This document shows positions 40,680 to 47,878 of a stretch of DNA of 64,000 bases, piece by piece (the first letter of the stretch is position 1; each line of letters begins with the position of its first letter). The DNA is from Pseudomonadota bacterium (GTDB lineage: Bacteria; Pseudomonadota; Alphaproteobacteria; Rhizobiales; Beijerinckiaceae), in assembly GCA_023450615.1 (NCBI GenBank), contig JAEXGT010000047.1, positions 62,001 through 126,000 on the forward strand. The letters run 5' to 3'. The translations under genes were made by a program, and so were the position numbers. Below the pieces are notes generated by a model. That model ran no database searches. It was not told where the DNA came from and saw nothing but the letters and a program-made list of their open reading frames with translations.

Positions 40680-41963
40680 TTAAGCCGCATCCAGCGCCTG
40701 GTTGAGATCTTCGATCAGGTCTTCCGTATCTTCCAGGCCGATGGACAGGCGCACCACTTCGGGGCCCGCGCCTGCCTGGGTCTTCTGTTCGTCCGTAAGC
40801 TGCCGGTGGGTGGTCGAGGCCGGGTGGATCACAAGCGAGCGTGTGTCGCCGATATTGGCCAAGTGAGAGAACAGCTTGAGATTCGATACCAGCTTTACGC
40901 CTGCCTCGTAGCCGTCCTTCAGGCCGAAGGTGAACACGGCGCCTGCGCCCTTCGGGCAATATTGCTTGGCGAGGTTGTGGTACCGGTCCGAGCGGAGACC
41001 GGGATAGCTGACCCACGACACCTTGCTGTGATTGGACAAGTGCTCTGCCACCGCCAAGGCGTTGTCAGAGTGGCGTTGCATGCGCAGCGGTAGGGTCTCG
41101 ATGCCATTGAGGATCAGGAAGGCGTTGAACGGGGAGAGCGCCGGGCCGAGATCGCGCAGGCCGAGCACGCGGCAGGCAATGGCGAAGCCGAAATTGCCGA
41201 AGGTTTCACCCAGCACCATGCCGCCATATTCCGGACGCGGCTTGGAGAGCATGGGATAGCGGTCGTCACCGGCGAAATTGAACGTGCCGCCATCCACGAT
41301 CAGACCGCCGACGGAATTGCCGTGGCCGCCAAGGAACTTGGTGGCCGAATGCACGACGATGTCGGCGCCATGCTCAAACGGGCGGATCAGGTAAGGCGAG
41401 GCCATTGTGTTGTCGACGATGAACGGAATACGGTGCTTCTTGGCGATGGCCGCAATCGCTTGAAGATCCACGATCACGCCGCCGGGATTAGCGATGGATT
41501 CGACGAAGATCGCCTTAGTGCGCGGGGTGATGGCAGCCTCGAAGGTCGAGGGATCATCGGAATCTGCCCAAATCACGTTCCAGCCGAAGTTCTTGTAAGC
41601 GTGATTGAACTGATTGATCGAGCCCCCATAGAGCTTGCGGGCCGCGATGAACTCGTCTCCTGGCTGAAGCAAGGTATGGAAGGTCAGGAACTCCGCGGCA
41701 TGGCCCGAAGCGACCGCGAGTGCTGCCGTGCCGCCCTCGAGGGCTGCTACGCGCTCTTCCAGAACGGCGCAGGTCGGGTTGCCGATGCGCGAATAGATGT
41801 TGCCGAAGGCCTGGAGACCGAAAAGCGAGGCCGCATGATCCACGTCGTCGAACACGAAGGACGTGGTCTGATAGATCGGCGTCGCTCGGGCGCCCGTCGC
41901 GGCATCGGGGGCAGCCCCCGCGTGAATGGCAAGCGTGTTGAAGCCTGGCAAACGATCAGACAT
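40680..41963 (-). CDS. metY: O-acetylhomoserine aminocarboxypropyltransferase (sulfhydrylase)
   Basis: The 427-residue PLP enzyme belongs to the Cys/Met metabolism fold-type I family. The N-terminus (LPGFNTLAIHAGAAPDAATGARATPIYQTTSF, in parts) is the MetY pattern. The PLP lysine is Lys209 in VHSATKFLGGHG, with YSRIGNPTCAVLEERVAALEGG before it. The length of about 427 is closer to MetY than to the shorter MetZ or MetB. It makes homocysteine from O-acetylhomoserine and sulfide. A promoter with an unusual palindrome precedes the gene (42005-42033). Confidence 0.94.
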   Translation of the reverse strand: MSDRLPGFNTLAIHAGAAPDAATGARATPIYQTTSFVFDDVDHAASLFGLQAFGNIYSRIGNPTCAVLEERVAALEGGTAALAVASGHAAEFLTFHTLLQPGDEFIAARKLYGGSINQFNHAYKNFGWNVIWADSDDPSTFEAAITPRTKAIFVESIANPGGVIVDLQAIAAIAKKHRIPFIVDNTMASPYLIRPFEHGADIVVHSATKFLGGHGNSVGGLIVDGGTFNFAGDDRYPMLSKPRPEYGGMVLGETFGNFGFAIACRVLGLRDLGPALSPFNAFLILNGIETLPLRMQRHSDNALAVAEHLSNHSKVSWVSYPGLRSDRYHNLAKQYCPKGAGAVFTFGLKDGYEAGVKLVSNLKLFSHLANIGDTRSLVIHPASTTHRQLTDEQKTQAGAGPEVVRLSIGLEDTEDLIEDLNQALDAA

Positions 41964-42004
41964 GGCGGGAGCCCTTTTCCTTTTGGACGTAACGGTGTGT
42001 TCTC

Positions 42005-42033
42005 TTTAAAGAACGAAATGTTCGTTAGGTCAA
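42005..42033 (-). promoter_or_regulatory. metY promoter with a perfect palindrome filling the spacer
   Basis: On the reverse strand TTGACC (42028-42033) and TTTAAA (42005-42010) are separated by exactly 17 bases. That spacer contains the perfect inverted repeat AACGAA-CAT-TTCGTT (42012-42026). A regulator bound there would block RNA polymerase. It lies about 45 bases upstream of the metY start. Confidence 0.6.
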
Positions 42034-42060
42034 GGAGGGGAAGGAGCTTCGCTTTAAGAC

Positions 42061-42585
42061 TTATGGGCGATTGAGACCGAGCTTCTGAAAGCCCTTTCCA
42101 GAGAGAACCGGCTTCTTGGAACTCAGCATGCGCGAGTTCACGCCCTGCCAGGAAATCTCGCCGGAGAGACGGCCGAACTCGATCTTGGGGCAACGATCCA
42201 TCACCACCTTGATTCCCTTGGCTTCGGCTTTGGCTGCGGCTTCATCGTTGCGCACGGAGAGCTGCATCCAGATCACTTTGGGCAGGGGATCCAGCGCCAG
42301 AGCCTCATCCGTAATCGGACCCGCTGCCTCCGAATTGCGGAAGATCTCGACCATGTCGATGGGGCCGGGCACCTCAGCGAGCGAGCCATAAACCCTCTTG
42401 CCCAGCAGTTCGCCGCCTGCGAGGCCTGGATTGACGGGAATCACGTCGTAGCCGCGCTCCAGCAGGTACTTGGTGACGATCCAACTCGGACGGGCCGGAT
42501 TGGCCGAAGCGCCCACCAGTGCAATGGTCTTCGTGCCGTTGAGAATGCCGCGGATGTAATCGTTCGGGTAATTGCTGTGATCCAT
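42061..42585 (-). CDS. CoA-binding domain protein
   Basis: The 174-residue cytoplasmic protein has the Rossmann-like CoA-binding domain of the YccU type: KTIALVGASANPARPSWIV, YLLERGYDVIPVNPGLAG, VEIFRNSEAAGPI, KVIWMQLSVRNDEAAAKA and MDRCPKIEFGRL. The last Cys-Pro pair is typical of this family. The start at 42585 follows the family N-terminus (MDHSNYPNDYIRGIL). It sits just upstream of metY on the same strand, but the metY promoter between them argues against obligate co-transcription. Confidence 0.88.
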   Translation of the reverse strand: MDHSNYPNDYIRGILNGTKTIALVGASANPARPSWIVTKYLLERGYDVIPVNPGLAGGELLGKRVYGSLAEVPGPIDMVEIFRNSEAAGPITDEALALDPLPKVIWMQLSVRNDEAAAKAEAKGIKVVMDRCPKIEFGRLSGEISWQGVNSRMLSSKKPVLSGKGFQKLGLNRP

Positions 42586-42634
42586 GGCGGCAACGTATGG
42601 GATAGGGCAGGGTAGTTCAACGGGCATTTCGCGC

Positions 42635-43078
42635 ATGGCAATGCATCATCCGATCATGACGAAGGATGACTTGGCGGTCTTTCTGGACCGGGAGTTTCCT
42701 CAAATGCATATCGGCGGGCAGACATACTTCATTGAAGAGGTTGGGCCGCTCTCTGCGCGGATGCGCATGACTTATCACGAGCGGCACCTTCGTCCGGGCG
42801 GCACCATCTCGGGGCCATCGATGATGGCCCTTGCTGATCTCGCGCTTTATGCGGCGATCCTCGCCCATATCGGCCCGGTGGCGCTTGCCGTCACCTCGAG
42901 CCTCAATTTCAATTTTCTGCGCAAGCCCGAGCCGCGCGATCTGATCGGAGAGTGCAGGCTATTCAAGCTCGGCAAGCGCCTCGCCGTGGGCGAGGTCTCG
43001 ATCTTCTCAGATGGCAACCCGGATATGGTCTGCCATGCGACCGGGACTTATTCCATTCCGGGCCGTACAAAGGATTAG
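42635..43078 (+). CDS. PaaI-type hotdog-fold thioesterase
   Basis: The 147-residue protein has the hotdog thioesterase layout. ARMRMTYHERHLRPGGTISGPSMMALADLALYAAIL (in parts) carries the helix with the GGTISGP and ALAD active-site segment. The strands SSLNFNFLRKP and GECRLFKLGKRLAVGEVSIFSD follow. It would hydrolyse acyl-CoA or a related thioester. Several ATGs are in frame (42635, 42641, 42656) and none has a strong ribosome binding site. It diverges from the CoA-binding protein with a 49-base gap, and the pair is probably related in function. Confidence 0.85.
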   Translation: MAMHHPIMTKDDLAVFLDREFPQMHIGGQTYFIEEVGPLSARMRMTYHERHLRPGGTISGPSMMALADLALYAAILAHIGPVALAVTSSLNFNFLRKPEPRDLIGECRLFKLGKRLAVGEVSIFSDGNPDMVCHATGTYSIPGRTKD

Positions 43079-43080
43079 GA

Positions 43081-43548
43081 ATGAAGCCTCTTCTGCTTGC
43101 CTTGATGACCTTGCACGCTTTGCCTATGGCAGGTGCCATTGCCGCAGACTACAACTGGCATGCTGTCGAATGGCGGCAGGACAGAATTGAATATGGAGTT
43201 CCTGAAACAGACAACCGTCTCCTAGGGTTAGAGTGTACTGCAGCCGGGAGGGTTGTGTTGTGGGGGCCTATTCCTGGCAGTAACTGGGAGTTTTCTGATG
43301 GTCGGGAAGTTACCGTTTCCCTGAGAGCCGGAAGTTTGAAGCGCTATGTTCGCGGCCATATGGGAGAAGCTGGAAACGGCATAAACTTCGTTGTCATGCT
43401 GTCGCCCAAGAGTCCTTTCCTCGCACAGCTCCGCTCTGGAAAGAGCTTAGAGATAGCTCATTCGGGTAACCGCTACCAAATAACTGGCCGTGGTGGGGAA
43501 ACGCTCATCGAAAAGTTGCTCTCCGCTTGCCAAAAGGGCGGCTTATGA
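43081..43548 (+). CDS. exported hypothetical protein (155 aa)
   Basis: The 155-residue product has a signal peptide (MKPLLLALMTLHALPMAGAIAADY, in parts) and a mature part with many Trp and Gly turns (WEFSDGREVTVSLRAG, FVVMLSPKSPFLAQL). It starts two bases after the thioesterase stop. Codon use is less GC-biased than its neighbours (for example GGG TTA GAG TGT ACT), which may point to later acquisition. It carries two Cys in the mature region. I do not recognise the family. Confidence 0.65.
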   Translation: MKPLLLALMTLHALPMAGAIAADYNWHAVEWRQDRIEYGVPETDNRLLGLECTAAGRVVLWGPIPGSNWEFSDGREVTVSLRAGSLKRYVRGHMGEAGNGINFVVMLSPKSPFLAQLRSGKSLEIAHSGNRYQITGRGGETLIEKLLSACQKGGL

Positions 43549-44184
43549 GCCTACCTTATCCTTTTGCTCAGCCACTAGCGCATCATCGATCTCCCGCGCG
43601 CGGATAGCCGCCGGGCGTGAGGCGATGCGTTGCCAATAGGCTTCGAAGGTGGGGCGTTTTTCGAGCGTACCGAACATCATGCCCCAGCCGATCTGCGAGC
43701 CGACATAGACATCCGCCGCGCTGAAGCTGTCGCCGGCGATATAGTCGGATTGGGTGACGGCGTATTCGAGCGCGCTCACGACATCCTCGACGGAGCCGTA
43801 GCCGACCATCCGGCGCCGTTCGTCCGGCACAGTGAAGCCGAGGGCCGTGTTGCTGAGGGCAGCCTCCACCGGACCGGCAGCGAAGAACATCCAGCGGTAA
43901 TACGGACCACGGCGGGCATCGCCCTGGGGCGGCGCAAGCCCTGCCTCCGGAAAAGCGTCCGCCAGATAGGCGCAGATAGCGGCGGCTTCGCTGACGACTG
44001 TACCTTTATGGATGATGGTCGGAACCTTTCCCATGGGGTTGAAAGCCTTGTAATCCGGGCTTTTCATGGTGGTGCCGAATTCCAGGATCTCGGTCCTGTA
44101 AGGCTGGCCAACCTCTTCGAGCATCCAGCGGACGATCCGCCCCCGCGACATAGGATTGGTGTAGAAGATGAGATCTTCGGCCAT
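43543..44184 (-). CDS. glutathione S-transferase family protein
   Basis: The 213-residue protein has the N-terminal thioredoxin-fold GST domain (DLIFYTNPMSRGRIVRWMLEEVGQPY, in parts). MSRGR stands at the usual Ser/Cys active-site turn, with the cis-Pro in GKVPTII and the SEAAAICAYLADAFP glutathione site. A helical C-terminal domain with the SAADVYVG N-capping box follows. The start at 44184 is favoured by AGGA seven bases upstream. The 3' end overlaps the convergent exported-protein gene by six bases. The natural substrate is not indicated. Confidence 0.92.
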   Translation of the reverse strand: MAEDLIFYTNPMSRGRIVRWMLEEVGQPYRTEILEFGTTMKSPDYKAFNPMGKVPTIIHKGTVVSEAAAICAYLADAFPEAGLAPPQGDARRGPYYRWMFFAAGPVEAALSNTALGFTVPDERRRMVGYGSVEDVVSALEYAVTQSDYIAGDSFSAADVYVGSQIGWGMMFGTLEKRPTFEAYWQRIASRPAAIRAREIDDALVAEQKDKVGS

Positions 44185-44357
44185 CGGCATTTCCTGAGAG
44201 AAAGAGAGTCGGGCGGTGACTAACGCTGACTTTCATACTGAGGTTCTGCAAATGTATGTGGTATTATTAAACCACATTAGCGGTATTTAAATACCTTAGT
44301 AGATTAAGTCGTTGATTTATAATGGATTGCTGGTTTGGTGTCGTGGCATAAGGGGCG

Positions 44358-44386
44358 TTGACTTGTGGTCTGAAAATCACTAAACA
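44358..44386 (+). promoter_or_regulatory. sigma-70-type promoter of rplM-rpsI
   Basis: TTGACT (44358-44363) and TAAACA (44381-44386) are separated by exactly 17 bases, 85 bases upstream of the rplM start. The 280-base gap from 44185 is AT-rich and holds no gene. Confidence 0.6.
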
Positions 44387-44397
44387 CCCTCTCACTC

Positions 44398-44418
44398 GCC
44401 GCCGCATCTCGCGGCGGT
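44398..44418 (+). promoter_or_regulatory. hairpin in the rplM 5' leader
   Basis: CCGCCGC (44399-44405) pairs perfectly with GCGGCGG (44411-44417) around ATCTC, 53 bases before the rplM ATG and just after the promoter. Ribosomal protein operons are often autoregulated through such leaders; that is inference here. Confidence 0.5.
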
Positions 44419-44471
44419 TTGTCGTTTTTCAGAACCTGAGCCCGATAGGGCTCTCAACGGGAACCAGCGCA

Positions 44472-44936
44472 ATGAAGACTACGACTTCGCTGAAGCCCGC
44501 CGAGGTCGAGAAGAAGTGGGTTGTGATCGACGCAACGGGCCTCGTGGTAGGCCGCCTTGCTTCGGTCGTTGCGATGCGCCTGCGCGGTAAGCACAAGGCA
44601 AGCTACACGCCCCACGTCGACTGCGGCGACAACGTCATCGTCATCAACGCCGATAAGGTGGTGTTCACCGGCCGCAAGCGCGAGCAGAAGGTGTACTATC
44701 ACCACACCGGCTATCCGGGCGGTATCAAGGAGCGCACCGCGCGCTTCATCCTCGAGGGTCGCTTCCCTGAGCGCGTCGTCGAGAAGGCCGTGGAGCGTAT
44801 GCTCCCCCGCGGTCCGCTTTTCCGCCAGATCATGGGCAACCTGCGCGTCTACGGCGGCGCTGAGCATCCGCATACCGCTCAGCAGCCGGAAGTCCTGGAC
44901 GTCGGTTCCCTCAATGCCAAGAACGTGAGGGCCTAA
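44472..44936 (+). CDS. rplM: 50S ribosomal protein L13
   Basis: The 154-residue protein shows the L13 hallmarks WVVIDATGLVVGRLAS, RLRGKHKASYTPHVDCGDNVIVINADKV (in parts), FTGRKREQKVYYHHTGYPGG and the late MLPRGPLFRQIMGNLRVYGGAEHPH (in parts). It helps nucleate 50S assembly. The start at 44472 is the family start; a longer frame to 44358 is a leader. It is followed 3 bases later by rpsI, the conserved rplM-rpsI operon. Confidence 0.98.
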   Translation: MKTTTSLKPAEVEKKWVVIDATGLVVGRLASVVAMRLRGKHKASYTPHVDCGDNVIVINADKVVFTGRKREQKVYYHHTGYPGGIKERTARFILEGRFPERVVEKAVERMLPRGPLFRQIMGNLRVYGGAEHPHTAQQPEVLDVGSLNAKNVRA

Positions 44937-44939
44937 TCC

Positions 44940-45416
44940 ATGGCGACCCTTCAGTCTCTCGCCGATCTGGGCACCAACACCCAGAACGCCGCTCCGGAAG
45001 CTCCGAAGCATGTCCAGAAGCTCGACTCCCTGGGTCGCGCTTACGCCACCGGCAAGCGTAAGGACGCTGTCGCTCGCGTGTGGATTAAGCCCGGCTCCGG
45101 CAAGATCATCATCAACGACCGTGCTGTCGAAGTTTACTTCGCTCGTCCGGTTCTCCGCCTGATCCTGTCGCAGCCGCTGCAGATCGTTCAGCGCGAAGGC
45201 CAGTACGACATCGTCGTGAACGTCAACGGCGGCGGCCTCTCGGGCCAAGCCGGTGCGGTTCGCCACGGCCTCGCCAAGGCGCTGACCTACTACGAGCCGG
45301 AGCTTCGCGGCCCGCTCAAGAAGGAAGGCTTCCTGACCCGCGATTCGCGCGTCGTCGAGCGTAAGAAGTACGGCAAGGCCAAGGCCCGCCGCAGCTTCCA
45401 GTTCTCGAAGCGCTAA
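44940..45416 (+). CDS. rpsI: 30S ribosomal protein S9
   Basis: The 158-residue protein has an extra acidic/Gln-rich N-terminus of about 30 residues, common in alphaproteobacteria. The conserved core follows: AYATGKRKDAVARVWIKPGSGKI, VNGGGLSGQAGAVRHGLAKAL and the C-terminal KARRSFQFSKR tail, which reaches into the ribosomal P site. It is translationally close to rplM. A strong intrinsic terminator ends the operon. Confidence 0.98.
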   Translation: MATLQSLADLGTNTQNAAPEAPKHVQKLDSLGRAYATGKRKDAVARVWIKPGSGKIIINDRAVEVYFARPVLRLILSQPLQIVQREGQYDIVVNVNGGGLSGQAGAVRHGLAKALTYYEPELRGPLKKEGFLTRDSRVVERKKYGKAKARRSFQFSKR

Positions 45417-45439
45417 TCGCTTCCGGACTTGTTTTCGAA

Positions 45440-45467
45440 AAGGGCGGCTCCCGGGCCGCCCTTTTTT
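45440..45467 (+). terminator. intrinsic terminator of rplM-rpsI
   Basis: A 9-bp perfect stem (AAGGGCGGC / GCCGCCCTT) with a 6-base loop is followed by TTTTG, 23 bases after the rpsI stop. Confidence 0.92.
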
Positions 45468-45535
45468 GTTTTCTGCGGACTATATTGGCGTTATGCCGCT
45501 TGCAACCTTCGGCGCCCCAGGTGAACGGATCGACC

Positions 45536-46504
45536 ATGACAACCATGACCCAGAACTCCTCGGCTCTCGGCCAGCAGACGAAAACCGTCTTCATCGACGG
45601 CGAGGCGGGGACCACCGGCCTCGGCATCCGTGAACGCTTGAAGGATGTGGCGGGCGTTGCCATCCGCAGCATCGATCCCGCGCGCCGCAAGGACCCGGAA
45701 GCCAAGCGCGAGATTTTGGCGGATGTGGATCTCGTCGTGCTCTGCCTGCACGATGATGCTGCGCGCGAGACGGTTTCTCTCGTCGATAGCTTGTCCGGCA
45801 GGAAGCCGAAAATCCTCGATGCCAGCACCGCCCACCGCGTTGCGCCGGGCTGGGAATACGGATTCTCGGAGCTGTCTTTATCCCAGAAGCAGGCTGTGGC
45901 TTCCGCCGAGCGGGTCGCTAATCCCGGCTGCTACCCGACAGGCGCTATCGCGCTTCTGCGCCCGCTCGTGGATGTTGGGCTCATTCCCGCCGATTATCCA
46001 ATCAGCGTGAACGCGGTCAGCGGATATAGCGGCGGCGGGCGATCCATGATCGAGGCCTATGAGGCCGGCACGGCTCCCGCCTTTGAACTCTATGGTCTCG
46101 GCTTCGAGCACAAGCATGTGCCCGAATTGCAGAAGTACACCGGCCTGACGCGCCGCCCGATCTTCATTCCCTCCGTCGGCAATTTCCGGCAGGGAATGCT
46201 GGTGAGCATCCCGCTCCATCTCGACCTGCTGCCCGGCAAGCCGAAAACGGCTGATCTGGAGAGGGCGCTGATCGAGCGGTATCAGGGCGGCGGTCTGGTG
46301 AGCGTCGTGCCCACCATATCCGAAGGCAAAAAGATCGAGCGCATTGAGCCCGAGGCGTTGAATGACACCGATCGCCTTGAGCTCTTCGTGTTCCAGCACG
46401 ACAGCTATAACCATGCCGTGCTGGTGGCCCGCCTCGACAATCTCGGCAAGGGTGCATCGGGCGCGGCAGTGCAGAACATCCAGCTTATGCTGGGACTTAT
46501 CTGA
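45536..46504 (+). CDS. argC: N-acetyl-gamma-glutamyl-phosphate reductase, type 2
   Basis: The 322-residue enzyme catalyses the third step of arginine synthesis with NADPH. It shows VFIDGEAGTTGLGIRERL at the nucleotide-binding start, catalytic Cys132 in NPGCYPTGAIALL, the SGYSGGGRSMIE substrate loop and the HKHVPELQKYTGL region. The shorter N-terminus and GEAGTTGLGI motif mark the type 2 enzyme. ATG 45536 is chosen over an in-frame start at 45485, which lies in the leader. The rplM-rpsI-argC order is conserved in Rhizobiales. Confidence 0.95.
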   Translation: MTTMTQNSSALGQQTKTVFIDGEAGTTGLGIRERLKDVAGVAIRSIDPARRKDPEAKREILADVDLVVLCLHDDAARETVSLVDSLSGRKPKILDASTAHRVAPGWEYGFSELSLSQKQAVASAERVANPGCYPTGAIALLRPLVDVGLIPADYPISVNAVSGYSGGGRSMIEAYEAGTAPAFELYGLGFEHKHVPELQKYTGLTRRPIFIPSVGNFRQGMLVSIPLHLDLLPGKPKTADLERALIERYQGGGLVSVVPTISEGKKIERIEPEALNDTDRLELFVFQHDSYNHAVLVARLDNLGKGASGAAVQNIQLMLGLI

Positions 46505-46514
46505 AAAGCGCCGC

Positions 46515-46600
46515 GTCGTGGCCGGGCTTGTCCCGGCCATTCATGTCTAGCAAGCGATTCAAGACATGGGTGCCCGCAACAAGTGCGGGCATGACGAATG
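46515..46600. repeat. REP-like element, complete two-arm unit
   Basis: Two palindromes lie together: TGGCCGGG...CCCGGCCA (46519-46539) and TGCCCGC...GCGGGCA (46571-46591). An outer pair CATGTCT/AGACATG is between them. Partial relatives are at 40632-40660 and 55395-55425. The element lies between convergent argC and FAH genes, and one frame through it reads AGLVPAI. Confidence 0.75.
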
Positions 46601-46611
46601 TGTCTTCAGCT

Positions 46612-47499
46612 TTATTCGAGACCGCGGCGGCCCTTGCTCGTATCCGGCGGGTTGTCCTCGAAGGCGATGAGGTGCTGACGTTGTTCGCCCAGGCCTTCGA
46701 TGCCGAGGCTCATCACATCGCCGGCCTTCAAATACCGCGGCGGCTTCATGCCCATGCCGACGCCGGGAGGCGTGCCGGTGGTGATCACATCACCGGGCTC
46801 CAGGATCATGAAGTGCGAGACATAAGACACGATCTGAGCCACGTTGAAGATCATGGTCTTTGTGGAGCCCGTCTGCATGCGCTCGCCATTCACGTCGAGC
46901 CACATGGAAAGGTTCTGCGGATCGGGGATCTCGTCCTTGGTGACGAGCCAGGGGCCGAGCGGACCGAAGGTCGGGCAGCCTTTGCCCTTGCTCCAGGTGC
47001 CGCCGCGCTCCAGCTGAAATTCGCGCTCCGAGACGTCGTTGCAGACGCAGTAGCCGGCGACGAATTCGAGGGCCTGATTGGCTCCCACATAGGAAGCTCG
47101 TGAGCCGATCACGATGGCCAGTTCGACCTCCCAGTCGGTCTTATGAGAGCCGCGCGGAATGATGACATCGTCGTTCGGGCCCACGATGCAGGAGGGAGCC
47201 TTATTGAAGACGATGGGCTCTGCCGGGATCGGCGCCCCGGTTTCGGCGGCATGATCAGCATAATTCAGGCCGATGGCGATAAAATTGCGGACGTGCCCCA
47301 CGCAGGCGCCAAGGCGCGTCTCTGAAGAGACGAGGGGAAGGGTACCGGAATCGAGATTGCGGATGCGGGAAAGGCTCTCCGGCGACAAGGTCGCGCCTGT
47401 AATATCCGGGATCACGCCGGACAGGTCGCGGAGCTGTCCTTGCGCATCAATAATTCCCGCCTTCTCCCGACCGGTTTCCCCAAATCTCACCAGCTTCAT
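46612..47499 (-). CDS. fumarylacetoacetate hydrolase (FAH) family protein
   Basis: The 295-residue protein has the short N-terminal lid domain (MKLVRFGETGREKAGIID) and the FAH catalytic core. Metal-binding acidic residues are in DWEVELAIVIG and CNDVSEREFQ; IGLNYADHAAETG and ITTGTPPGVGMGMKPP are further signatures. Such enzymes cleave or hydrate 2-oxo acids in aromatic or sugar-acid catabolism. AGGAG lies seven bases before the ATG at 47499, so the eight-residue longer frame is not used. No partner gene fixes the pathway. Confidence 0.92.
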   Translation of the reverse strand: MKLVRFGETGREKAGIIDAQGQLRDLSGVIPDITGATLSPESLSRIRNLDSGTLPLVSSETRLGACVGHVRNFIAIGLNYADHAAETGAPIPAEPIVFNKAPSCIVGPNDDVIIPRGSHKTDWEVELAIVIGSRASYVGANQALEFVAGYCVCNDVSEREFQLERGGTWSKGKGCPTFGPLGPWLVTKDEIPDPQNLSMWLDVNGERMQTGSTKTMIFNVAQIVSYVSHFMILEPGDVITTGTPPGVGMGMKPPRYLKAGDVMSLGIEGLGEQRQHLIAFEDNPPDTSKGRRGLE

Positions 47500-47878
47500 T
47501 AAATGCTCCTTGCGTAACGGCAAATCTCTATGTGGCGTAGTCGCGCTAGCCTACAATGCATGTTCCAGGGACGAATATGTTGCTGTTTTGCCACGAGGGC
47601 AGAGAAAGCACGAGATTTCCCCCAAGCGACAAGATGCAGCAAAGTTTCGTTTTGGCTCCATCAATACATTGGTTTACATATGAACGATGCGTATTGAGCG
47701 TAATTGTTGATTTTGTCTTGCGAAATTTTGTGATTAGTTAAGTAAATGTGCAAAGTATTCGGTGCTACTTGGGGGTAAATGCGGGCTAATTAAGGAGATT
47801 GCGGTGAAAATAAAGCATTGGCACAGTGTCGCTAATGCGGGATTCCCCGCAACAAATTAAAATGGGCAGGAAGCTTCC
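47500..47878 (+). other. long AT-rich leader region of the FadL-type gene, with a possible 18-codon leader ORF
   Basis: This 379-base gap is noticeably AT-rich. At 47804-47860 a GTG preceded by AAGGAG (six-base spacing) opens 18 codons ending in TAA, 18 bases before the FadL start. A small hairpin GCGGG/CCCGC lies inside it. It could be a regulatory leader peptide. No other gene is supported. Confidence 0.35.

Noticed and set aside
41964..42060. SAM-II riboswitch before metY
   Set aside because: The conserved pseudoknot sequence is not present; the gap contains a simple promoter with a palindrome.
46528..47103. 191-codon forward frame opposite the FAH hydrolase gene
   Set aside because: It begins in the REP-like element and then is antisense to a well-supported gene.
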